8,985 bases of DNA from Promethearchaeota archaeon (GTDB lineage Archaea > Asgardarchaeota > Lokiarchaeia > Sigynarchaeales > SOKP01), in contig JAGXNZ010000117.1 of assembly GCA_019894655.1 (NCBI GenBank), forward strand, positions 1-8,985, given 5' to 3'. Shown piece by piece: positions 1-5,970 of the stretch. A program made the translations under genes and the position numbers. Each line of letters begins with the position of its first letter. Positions within the stretch are counted from its first letter, which is position 1. The notes under the pieces are model-generated. The model was not told the DNA's origin. It made no database searches and saw nothing but the letters and a program-made list of their open reading frames with translations.

Positions 1-1
1 A

Positions 2-319
2 GGTAAAGGACTACGAGAACACGATTCAAATCTACCATATAGAGCAGTAGGCCCAGTTACATCCCTTGAATACGAAAGTCGGCTTGAGAGGTACGATACA
101 CAGCTTAAAGAATTAGGATTTAATATTAGTGATAAAACTACGCAAGAAAAAATTAAGATCCTTAGGGAACATCGTGAGCAACAATATATAAAACTTCAAG
201 ATGCTGTATATTTAGAACGCGGTTGGAATAAAAAGGGTTGTCCTACAATAGATTTAGTAAGAAAATTGGAAATTGATTTTGATGATGTAATTAAATATAT
301 AAAACCATATCAAGAATAA
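2..319 (+). CDS. Aldehyde:ferredoxin oxidoreductase, C-terminal fragment
   Basis: Only the last 105 codons are in the window; the start lies upstream. The reading frame is open from base 2 to a TAA at 317-319. The visible part ends in the layout typical of tungsten-pterin aldehyde:ferredoxin oxidoreductases: a helical stretch, then the tail motif AVYLERGWNKKGCPTIDLVR (the family usually shows a Y-x-x-R-G-W...G-x-P-T pattern), then a short terminal helix. Enzymes of this family oxidise aldehydes to carboxylic acids in the cytoplasm and reduce ferredoxin. In peptide-fermenting archaea they handle aldehydes derived from amino acids. The cofactor- and Fe-S-binding residues lie in the missing part, so activity and substrate cannot be judged. 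The downstream genes make glutamate-5-semialdehyde a conceivable substrate, but this is inference. Family call fairly sure, subfamily unknown. Confidence 0.75.
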   Translation, partial: GKGLREHDSNLPYRAVGPVTSLEYESRLERYDTQLKELGFNISDKTTQEKIKILREHREQQYIKLQDAVYLERGWNKKGCPTIDLVRKLEIDFDDVIKYIKPYQE

Positions 320-323
320 ATCT

Positions 324-491
324 TCATTTTTTATTTCTAGCTTCTTTTAATGAATCTTCATTAAGTAATCTCTTTAATTCTCTATACAATGCTTTTCTTC
401 CGAATTCATATTTATCACATAATAGTTTAAGAGTCATTTTAAACAAATTTTTTATAGAAGAATTATTATCTATTAAAAAGGCTATTAGCAT
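324..491 (-). CDS. Doubtful 55-residue ORF with a helix-turn-helix-like stretch
   Basis: This ORF runs on the minus strand from an ATG at 491-489 to a TGA at 326-324, convergent with the aldehyde oxidoreductase tail. The 55-residue product begins MLIAFLIDNN and ends in a charged helical stretch containing CDKYEFGRKALYRELKRLL. That stretch loosely resembles the recognition-helix part of a homeodomain-like helix-turn-helix (pattern L-x-x-x-Y-x-x-x-R-x-x-L-Y-R-x-L-K-R-L). No clear ribosome binding site precedes the ATG, and an in-frame stop lies three codons upstream. It could be a small regulator, the remnant of a longer HTH protein, or a chance ORF in an AT-rich gap. The lysine-, arginine- and glutamate-rich composition is protein-like, but nothing else supports it. 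Confidence 0.25.
   Translation of the reverse strand: MLIAFLIDNNSSIKNLFKMTLKLLCDKYEFGRKALYRELKRLLNEDSLKEARNKK
327..332 (+). terminator. T-run, candidate archaeal terminator
   Basis: Six T residues lie 8 nt after the stop codon of the aldehyde oxidoreductase, with no hairpin before them. This is the usual form of an intrinsic archaeal terminator. It overlaps the stop region of the doubtful minus-strand ORF, so that ORF may be a by-product of low-complexity sequence. Confidence 0.4.
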
Positions 492-496
492 AATTC

Positions 497-505
497 TTAA
501 TTATA
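497..505 (+). promoter_or_regulatory. Possible TATA box for the dehydrogenase operon
   Basis: TTAATTATA lies about 55 nt before the ATG of the large dehydrogenase subunit. With the usual archaeal spacing, transcription would start near 528-532 and leave a leader of about 30 nt. The match is only moderate, and the surrounding gap is AT-rich throughout. Confidence 0.3.
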
Positions 506-529
506 GAGAGAGAATAGCTTTTCTAAGAT

Positions 530-543
530 ATTTAGTACTAAAT
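530..543 (+). promoter_or_regulatory. Perfect 14-bp palindrome, candidate operator
   Basis: ATTTAGTACTAAAT is a perfect palindrome ending 15 nt before the ATG at 559, near the predicted transcription start of the dehydrogenase operon. Position and symmetry suit a site for a dimeric repressor, for example one of the Lrp/AsnC type. One 14-bp AT-rich palindrome per roughly 9 kb is expected by chance, so the support comes from its location. Confidence 0.35.
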
Positions 544-558
544 TTCTAGTGAGATTAG

Positions 559-2643
559 ATGGAAAACATAACCAAACACCCCATTCTGGAAATTCCCGAT
601 AAGAAGAAAATAGAATTTAAATTCGATGGGAAACTTTTATACGGTTTCAGGGGTATGGTTATATCTTCTGCTCTATTTTTAAATAAGATTAAAATATTTG
701 GCCATCATATAAAAGATAGCAGCCCACAGGGACTATTTTGCGCGAACGGCCAGTGCTCTCAATGTAATGTAATCGCCAATGGAATTCCAGTTAAAGCATG
801 CATGACGCCATTAACTGAAGGTATGACGGTTGAGAGCTGTAATGGTTTACCAGAATTACCTTCGGAAGATGATCGTGTTGAAATTGGAGATATAAATGTA
901 ATAAATACCGAAGTTCTCGTAATAGGTGGAGGCCCCGCAGGGCTTTCTGCTACAAAAATTTTGGGAGAGAACAATATTGATGTTATTTTAGTGGACGATA
1001 AGTCGAGATTGGGTGGAAAATTAGTCCTTCAAACTCATAAATTTTTTGGTTCTCAAGAAGATGTATATGCGGGCACTCGCGGTATAGAGATAGGTAATAT
1101 ACTTGGAAAAATAGTGTCAAATCTTGAATCAGTAAAAATTTGGGTCAATAGCATAGTTTTAGCTATTTTTAGCGATGGTTTAGTTGGGATTATAAAAGAA
1201 ATGGACGAATATGTTCTAATTAAACCTAAGTACTTATTAATTGCAACTGGTGCAAGAGAGAAGATGCTTGTATTTCCCGGTAACACACTTCCTGGAGTCT
1301 ATGGTGCTGGTGCTTTTCAAACCTTAGTAAATCGAGATTTAATAAAAGCAGCGGAGAATGTGTTCATTGTTGGAGGAGGTAATGTTGGCTTAATAGCAGG
1401 ATATCATGCGATACAAGCTGGAATAAATGTTGTAGGCTTAGTTGAAGCATTATCCCAATGTGGAGGATATAAAGTCCACGAAGACAAATTAAAACGGTTA
1501 GGCGTTCCCCTATACACGAACCATACGGTGATGTCCGCAAACGGGCAAGATAAAATTGAATCTATTACTATTGGGAAGCTAACAGATAGTTGGGGTATTG
1601 AACCTGGATCCGAAAAAACATTTGCTTGTGATACTCTATTAATCGCAGTTGGATTAGATCCTGTCGATGAGTTTTACCATAAAGCGCAACAATTTAATAT
1701 GAAAGTTTGGATTGCAGGTGACGCGCAAGAAATAGCTGAAGCTTCTGCAGCAATCTTTACCGGTAAAATTGAAGCGTTGAAAATCCTAAAAGAAATGGGA
1801 GTCCCAATTGCGGAGAATCTTGAAGAGTTAGAAGATTTCGCTAATTTAATGAAAGCAAAACCTCCAGATCCTATTCAAACAGATTTAATAGATAAGGAAG
1901 AAGGCATTTTTCCATTATTTCATTGTAATCAAGAAATTCCTTGCAATCCTTGTACGAGTGTGTGTCCTCAGGAGCAAATCAAGACGGTTGACGATCTGAT
2001 TACCCAATTGCCGTATTTTACCGACGACCAAGATTGTATTGGTTGTGGAAAATGCGTATCGGTTTGTCCGGGATTAGCTATCACTTTAATTGATTATAGA
2101 AAAGACAAAGAAGCTCCAGTAGTCACTTTTCCTTTAGAGCTAACTTCTGAAAAGATTGAAGTTGGGCGAACAGTCATGGTTGTTAGTAACGAGGGAGAAT
2201 TAGGAGAGTTTGAAGTTACTCGAGCGCGATTTCTTAAAGAATTTCCCAAAACTCAATTAGTTTCAGTTAAGTTGCCTTCAGGAATTGCAAAGAATGCAGT
2301 TGGTATTAAACTTACAAAATCAAGTTATGCTGAGGCAATGGATTTCTATCAGCAACCTTACACCGACGACGATATTATTGTGTGTAGATGCGAAAGAGTT
2401 TCGGTAGGGGAGATAAGGAAGTGGATTCATTATGGAGTGCATGACTTTAACGAATTGAAAGCAATAACTAAGGCTGGGATGGGAGCTTGTGGAGGAAAAA
2501 CTTGTACCTCCCTAATTAATAGAATTTTCCGAGAAGAAGGGATAAAACATGAAAAGATCATTCCAGGGACAAAACGACCATTATTTGTAGAAATTCCTAT
2601 GGGCGCTTTCGCGGGAATAAAAACAAAGAAAGGGGGTAAATAG
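559..2643 (+). CDS. Large (alpha-type) subunit of a flavin/iron-sulfur amino-acid dehydrogenase complex
   Basis: The 694-residue cytoplasmic protein is related to the alpha subunits of archaeal dye-linked proline dehydrogenases, opine oxidase and hydrogen cyanide synthase. It should pass electrons from the partner flavoprotein encoded next to an acceptor such as NAD or ferredoxin. Modules in order: an N-terminal plant-type 2Fe-2S domain (C61, C66, C69, C81); an FAD-type Rossmann motif VIGGGPAGLSA (121-131); a second dinucleotide fold VGGGNVG (271-277); the conserved WIAGDAQE stretch (384-391); a 4Fe-4S set with unusual first spacing (C456, C462, C465, C469); a classical CxxCxxCxxxCP 4Fe-4S set (C493, C496, C499, C503); and a C-terminal BFD-type 2Fe-2S domain (C609, C611, C644, C649). 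In several relatives these modules are separate small subunits; here they form one chain. The ATG is fixed by an in-frame stop directly before it (556-558), and a GTGAG lies 5 nt upstream. The physiological substrate cannot be read from this subunit. Confidence 0.85.
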   Translation: MENITKHPILEIPDKKKIEFKFDGKLLYGFRGMVISSALFLNKIKIFGHHIKDSSPQGLFCANGQCSQCNVIANGIPVKACMTPLTEGMTVESCNGLPELPSEDDRVEIGDINVINTEVLVIGGGPAGLSATKILGENNIDVILVDDKSRLGGKLVLQTHKFFGSQEDVYAGTRGIEIGNILGKIVSNLESVKIWVNSIVLAIFSDGLVGIIKEMDEYVLIKPKYLLIATGAREKMLVFPGNTLPGVYGAGAFQTLVNRDLIKAAENVFIVGGGNVGLIAGYHAIQAGINVVGLVEALSQCGGYKVHEDKLKRLGVPLYTNHTVMSANGQDKIESITIGKLTDSWGIEPGSEKTFACDTLLIAVGLDPVDEFYHKAQQFNMKVWIAGDAQEIAEASAAIFTGKIEALKILKEMGVPIAENLEELEDFANLMKAKPPDPIQTDLIDKEEGIFPLFHCNQEIPCNPCTSVCPQEQIKTVDDLITQLPYFTDDQDCIGCGKCVSVCPGLAITLIDYRKDKEAPVVTFPLELTSEKIEVGRTVMVVSNEGELGEFEVTRARFLKEFPKTQLVSVKLPSGIAKNAVGIKLTKSSYAEAMDFYQQPYTDDDIIVCRCERVSVGEIRKWIHYGVHDFNELKAITKAGMGACGGKTCTSLINRIFREEGIKHEKIIPGTKRPLFVEIPMGAFAGIKTKKGGK
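2631..2637 (+). promoter_or_regulatory. Shine-Dalgarno inside the upstream gene, fixing a TTG start
   Basis: AGGGGGT lies in the last codons of the large subunit gene, 8 nt before the TTG at 2646. It is the strongest purine block near the junction. Together with the 2-nt gap between stop and start, it supports TTG as the initiation codon and suggests translational coupling of the two subunits. Confidence 0.6.
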
Positions 2644-2645
2644 TT

Positions 2646-3812
2646 TTGGCGGAATACGATGTTATCATCATAGGAGCTGGAAGCATAGGCGTCCCAACTG
2701 CATTAGCTACGGCAGAGAGCGGACTTAAAACGCTTGTTCTTGATAGTTTGCCTTCTGTTGCCCAAGGTGATAATAAACACGCTATCGGCGGAATTAGAGC
2801 AACCCACTCGCTTAAAAGTAAAATCTGGTTATGTCAAAGATCAATAGAAATATTTACTTCTTGGAAAGAATTATATGGAGACGATATTTGGTGGGAACAA
2901 GGTGGTTATTGCTTTCTTGCGTTTACTAACGAACACGAACAAATCTTAAAAAGTACAGCTAGACAGCAAAAAGAATACGGCTTAAATATAAAATATGTGG
3001 ATGCAGACAAAATAAAAGAATTGGTGCCTGGGATAAATGAAGATAATTTATTGGGCGGCACATATAGCCCTGAAGATGGAAACTCTTCTCCTTTATTAGC
3101 GCTTCATGCGTTTTATCGTAAATCAAAGAATTTTGGAGCGGATTATAACTTTAATGAAAAAGTAATTGATATAACTACAAAGAATAACAAAATCACAGGC
3201 GTAAAAACTATTAAAGCTGAATACAAAACGCAAATAGTAATTAACGCAGCAGGAGCTCACGCAAAAGATATAGGTAACATGTTAAACATCGATTTACCCG
3301 TCGTTCCAGAAAGTCATGAGGCAGGAATTACTGAACCCGTTAAAAAATTCTTTTCCACGATGGTCATTGATATCAAACCTGCAACAGATGATAAATTTGG
3401 AAACTCTAAAAATTATTATTTTTATCAAAATAAAGAGGGTAAGATTATTTTTTGTCTTACGCCAGAGCCTAACATTCCCGGTATAGATCGTCGAGAAACT
3501 AGCTCGTTCTTACCGCAAATCACAAAACGAATGGTTAATTTACTACCACGGTTGAAAAACATCAAAATTAGAAGAACCTGGAGAGGATCTTATCCTATGA
3601 CTCCTGATGGTAGTCCCATAATTGGTAAAGTTGATGATGTTGAAGGATACATTAATGCTGTCGGCATGTGTGGGCAGGGTTTTATGCTTGGACCTGGACT
3701 TGGTGAGCTCCTTAGTCGCGTGATCACAGAAAAGCTTAATTCAGAAGATCATCAAATACTAGGAGAACTTTCTTACGGTCGCGATTATTATAAAATAGAA
3801 AATTTAAAGTAA
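2646..3812 (+). CDS. FAD-dependent amino-acid dehydrogenase, catalytic (beta-type) subunit
   Basis: The 388-residue flavoprotein belongs to the D-amino-acid oxidase / glycine-sarcosine oxidase fold (DAO family). This is the group of proline dehydrogenase beta, opine oxidase B and HcnC subunits. It should oxidise the C-N bond of an amino or imino acid and hand electrons to the large subunit encoded directly upstream. Visible motifs: the FAD-binding GAGSIG (10-15), with D33 closing the second strand; a conserved glycine-rich segment HAIGGIRATHS (45-55); INAAGAHA (199-206) at the second FAD contact; and the C-terminal signatures GSYPMTPDGSPIIG (314-327) and GMCGQGFMLGPGLGELL (340-356). No signal peptide or membrane segment is seen, and length is normal for the family. 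Translation starts at TTG, 2 nt after the upstream stop, with a good Shine-Dalgarno. Proline is a sensible substrate guess given the neighbouring ornithine genes. Sarcosine, a D-amino acid or an opine cannot be excluded. Confidence 0.85.
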   Translation: MAEYDVIIIGAGSIGVPTALATAESGLKTLVLDSLPSVAQGDNKHAIGGIRATHSLKSKIWLCQRSIEIFTSWKELYGDDIWWEQGGYCFLAFTNEHEQILKSTARQQKEYGLNIKYVDADKIKELVPGINEDNLLGGTYSPEDGNSSPLLALHAFYRKSKNFGADYNFNEKVIDITTKNNKITGVKTIKAEYKTQIVINAAGAHAKDIGNMLNIDLPVVPESHEAGITEPVKKFFSTMVIDIKPATDDKFGNSKNYYFYQNKEGKIIFCLTPEPNIPGIDRRETSSFLPQITKRMVNLLPRLKNIKIRRTWRGSYPMTPDGSPIIGKVDDVEGYINAVGMCGQGFMLGPGLGELLSRVITEKLNSEDHQILGELSYGRDYYKIENLK

Positions 3813-3840
3813 AAAATATATAGCAAAGTCTGATATTATC

Positions 3841-3867
3841 ATTAATAGATCAAGATAAGCTATTAAT
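3841..3867 (+). repeat. 8-bp inverted repeat with 11-nt spacer before the carbamoyltransferase
   Basis: ATTAATAG (3841-3848) is matched exactly by CTATTAAT (3860-3867). The repeat sits in the 94-nt gap between the dehydrogenase operon and the carbamoyltransferase gene, 39 nt before the latter's ATG. It could be an operator or a weak stem-loop ending the upstream transcript. No T-run follows, so a terminator is less likely. Inverted repeats of this size are not rare by chance in such AT-rich DNA. Confidence 0.3.
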
Positions 3868-3906
3868 TTATGAAAAAATAAATAAAAAAAGTACGATGAT
3901 GTTAAA

Positions 3907-4839
3907 ATGGTTCGACATTTACTAAAAATTTCTGATTTTTCTAAAGCGGAAATTGAGAAGATTATAAACAAAGCAATGGAAATTAAGAAAAATCCCCAAG
4001 ACTTTGCTTCTGCATTAAAAGGAGAAACATTGTTAATGATATTTGAAAAACCTTCCTTGAGAACAAGAATCTCATTTGAAGTAGGTATGCAGCAATTAGG
4101 AGGTCATGCCATTTTCTATTCTATAAAAGATTCTCCACTTGGAAGGAAAGAAAATATACACGATACTGCAAAGGCTGCATCGAGGTATGTTAACTTAATA
4201 GCAGCAAGATTGTTTAAAAGACATGATATGAGGGATTTAGCTCAATATGCAGATGTTCCTGTAATTAATATGCTTGACGATTTCGCACATCCCTGCCAAA
4301 TGATGGGAGATTTCTTAACTATAAAAGAGAAAAAAGGAAGATTGGATAATTTTAAAATTGGTTATTTCGGAGACGCTTATAACAACGTAACGTACGATTT
4401 AATGCGGATTTCTGCGATTCTTGGTTTAAAATTAGATGTTGCCTGTCCTGTTGGATCAGAATACACGCCTGAACAAATCGTTCTTGATGAAGTCTCTCAA
4501 ATATCAAAAGAAACTGGGGCATACGTAAATATTATCCATGATGCCTATAATGCTGCGAGAGATTCTGATATTATCTATACCGATTCTTGGATGTCATATG
4601 GCATTCCTATTGAAAAGGAAGAAGAACGACGGAAAATTTTCACACCCTTCCAAGTCAACTCACAGATAATGGAAACTGCTAAATCAGACGCAATTTTTAT
4701 GAACTGCTTACCAGCTAAACGAGGTTACGAACAAACCACTGAAGTCATAGATGGCCCTCAATCTTTTGTCTTCGATCAGGCAGAAAATAGATTACACAGT
4801 CAAAAGGCAATTATGCTCTTTTTAAGAGGGAAATTCTAA
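3907..4839 (+). CDS. argF: Ornithine carbamoyltransferase-family protein with altered substrate motifs
   Basis: This 310-residue cytoplasmic enzyme has the aspartate/ornithine carbamoyltransferase fold. The family transfers a carbamoyl group between carbamoyl phosphate and ornithine (giving citrulline), or the reverse in catabolism. The carbamoyl-phosphate site is intact: FEKPSLRTR (46-54, the S-x-R-T-R loop), the region around LGGH (64-67), R101 in the usual R-T-F-type strand, and HPCQ (128-131). The Rossmann-like stretch FGDAYNNV (154-161) and the tail VFDQAENRLHSQKAI (288-302) are also typical. Two substrate-side motifs differ. The loop usually written D-x-W-x-S-M-G reads DSWMSYG (226-232), and the usual H-C-L-P reads NCLP (266-269). 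Ornithine therefore remains likely given the carbamate kinase and aminotransferase nearby, but a related amine is possible. A weak GATGATG precedes the ATG. The gene has a 94-nt leader region and is followed by a T-run. Confidence 0.8.
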   Translation: MVRHLLKISDFSKAEIEKIINKAMEIKKNPQDFASALKGETLLMIFEKPSLRTRISFEVGMQQLGGHAIFYSIKDSPLGRKENIHDTAKAASRYVNLIAARLFKRHDMRDLAQYADVPVINMLDDFAHPCQMMGDFLTIKEKKGRLDNFKIGYFGDAYNNVTYDLMRISAILGLKLDVACPVGSEYTPEQIVLDEVSQISKETGAYVNIIHDAYNAARDSDIIYTDSWMSYGIPIEKEEERRKIFTPFQVNSQIMETAKSDAIFMNCLPAKRGYEQTTEVIDGPQSFVFDQAENRLHSQKAIMLFLRGKF

Positions 4840-4889
4840 AGGAGAAAGGAAATAGAATCTCTTAAGACCTTGAAGTAGAGAATTTAATC

Positions 4890-4896
4890 TTTTTTT
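4890..4896 (+). terminator. T-run after the carbamoyltransferase gene
   Basis: Seven T residues begin 50 nt after the carbamoyltransferase stop, with no stable hairpin before them, in the style of an archaeal U-tract terminator. A fresh promoter lies about 50 nt further on, so carbamoyltransferase and carbamate kinase are probably separate transcripts. Confidence 0.45.
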
Positions 4897-4943
4897 ATAT
4901 GTCTATTAGATTTAAAAAATAATAAGAGCTTTGACAAATTTTA

Positions 4944-4961
4944 CGAGAAAAGCTTTAAATA
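4944..4961 (+). promoter_or_regulatory. Archaeal promoter (BRE plus TATA box) for carbamate kinase
   Basis: A purine-rich CGAGAAA (4944-4950) is followed at once by GCTTTAAATA (4952-4961), a good BRE/TATA pair. The expected start of transcription is near 4983-4987, which gives a leader of about 40 nt rich in T. This is the clearest promoter in the window and one of the reasons for calling the organism an archaeon. Confidence 0.6.
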
Positions 4962-5023
4962 AGAAGTAAAATATTATTATTTTTCATTTGCTTTTATTTT
5001 GTTTGTTGTAAAGGTTCTCTTGA

Positions 5024-5947
5024 ATGAAAACTCTAATTGTTGCGCTCGGAGGAAATGCTCTCATAAAGCCGGGAGAAAGAGGAACGCCCGAACAGATGAT
5101 TAACAATTTACAAGCACCTATAAAGCAAATTGCTGAACTATCTGAAAAATACAATATTATTATTACTCATGGGAATGGTCCTCAAGTAGGTGCACTGCTT
5201 CTCCAACAAGAAGCGTCTGATGAGATTACAAGAATGCCTTTGCAGATATTAGTCGCTGAAACTCAAGGACAAATAGGCTTTTTAATTGAATCTACTCTTG
5301 ACGAGGAACTTATGCGACTTGGTACTGATCTGGAAAAATATTTCTTGACAGTTTTAACTTATGTAGAAGTTGACCCTAATGATAAAGCATTTACTCGCCC
5401 TACAAAACCAATTGGTCCTGCCTACAAGAGAAAGCGCTCTGGATACGTGAAAACATCAAAAGGATGGAGGCGGGTGGTCCCTTCACCAAAACCAATAAGG
5501 ATAGTTCAATCTCGAGAAATTAAGAAGTTAATGCAGGAGAATTTTATCGTTATATCATGTGGTGGCGGTGGAGTTCCCGTTATTAAAGAAGGTCATCGCT
5601 TTCAAGGAGTTGAAGCTGTTATAGACAAAGATTTAGCTAGTGCAAAATTAGGAGAACAAATAGATGCAGATATCCTAATTATTGCGACTGATGTCGAAAA
5701 AGTTGCCTTAAATTACGGCAGAGTAGATTATAAATACCTCGATAAGGTTTCAACTACCGATGCTAAAAATTATTTAAGACAAGGGCATTTTCCTCCGGGA
5801 AGCATGGGCCCTAAAATTCAAGCAGTTATTAACTTCTTAGAATCAGGCGGAGAACGAGCTATTATTACATCAATAGAAAAAATTAAAGAAGCTCTCGAAG
5901 GTAAAACAGGTACTCATTTCTTTATAGAAGATAATAGAAATGTGTAA
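5024..5947 (+). CDS. arcC: Carbamate kinase
   Basis: This 307-residue cytoplasmic enzyme interconverts carbamoyl phosphate + ADP and carbamate + ATP. It is the ATP-yielding last step of citrulline/arginine breakdown. All family signatures are visible: the N-terminal nucleotide/phosphate loop ALGGNAL (7-13), THGNGPQVG (48-56), the glycine-rich CGGGGVP (179-185), AVIDKDLASAKL (198-209), ATDVEKV (221-227), and GHFPPGSMGPK (254-264) before the C-terminal GKTGT (293-297). Length matches the family. An in-frame TGA sits directly before the ATG, so the start is firm; a weak AAAGG lies 9 nt upstream. Carbamate-kinase-like enzymes of some hyperthermophilic archaea have been proposed to work in the opposite direction and supply carbamoyl phosphate. 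The direction here is not settled by sequence. The gene faces the aminotransferase gene tail to tail, with only 23 nt between the stops. Confidence 0.93.
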   Translation: MKTLIVALGGNALIKPGERGTPEQMINNLQAPIKQIAELSEKYNIIITHGNGPQVGALLLQQEASDEITRMPLQILVAETQGQIGFLIESTLDEELMRLGTDLEKYFLTVLTYVEVDPNDKAFTRPTKPIGPAYKRKRSGYVKTSKGWRRVVPSPKPIRIVQSREIKKLMQENFIVISCGGGGVPVIKEGHRFQGVEAVIDKDLASAKLGEQIDADILIIATDVEKVALNYGRVDYKYLDKVSTTDAKNYLRQGHFPPGSMGPKIQAVINFLESGGERAIITSIEKIKEALEGKTGTHFFIEDNRNV

Positions 5948-5970
5948 AATATAATTGAAGGTAAGAACTT

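Noticed and set aside
759..974. Minus-strand ORF of 71 codons
   Set aside because: Lies wholly inside the large dehydrogenase subunit, whose frame here encodes the 2Fe-2S cysteines and FAD motif. The minus-strand product shows no family features.
1053..1286. Minus-strand ORF of 77 codons
   Set aside because: Shadow of the Rossmann region of the large dehydrogenase subunit; no ribosome binding site or recognisable motif.
2641..2648. Possible frameshift joining the two dehydrogenase subunits into one chain
   Set aside because: A good Shine-Dalgarno, a 2-nt gap and complete domain ends on both sides show two separate proteins, as in the rest of the family.
4838..4850. AAAGGAG and AAAGGA purine blocks after the carbamoyltransferase stop, resembling ribosome binding sites
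   Set aside because: No start codon with an open frame follows at usable distance, so no small gene is supported.
5948..5970. Possible bidirectional terminator between carbamate kinase and ornithine aminotransferase
   Set aside because: The 23-nt gap contains neither a T-run on either strand nor an inverted repeat.
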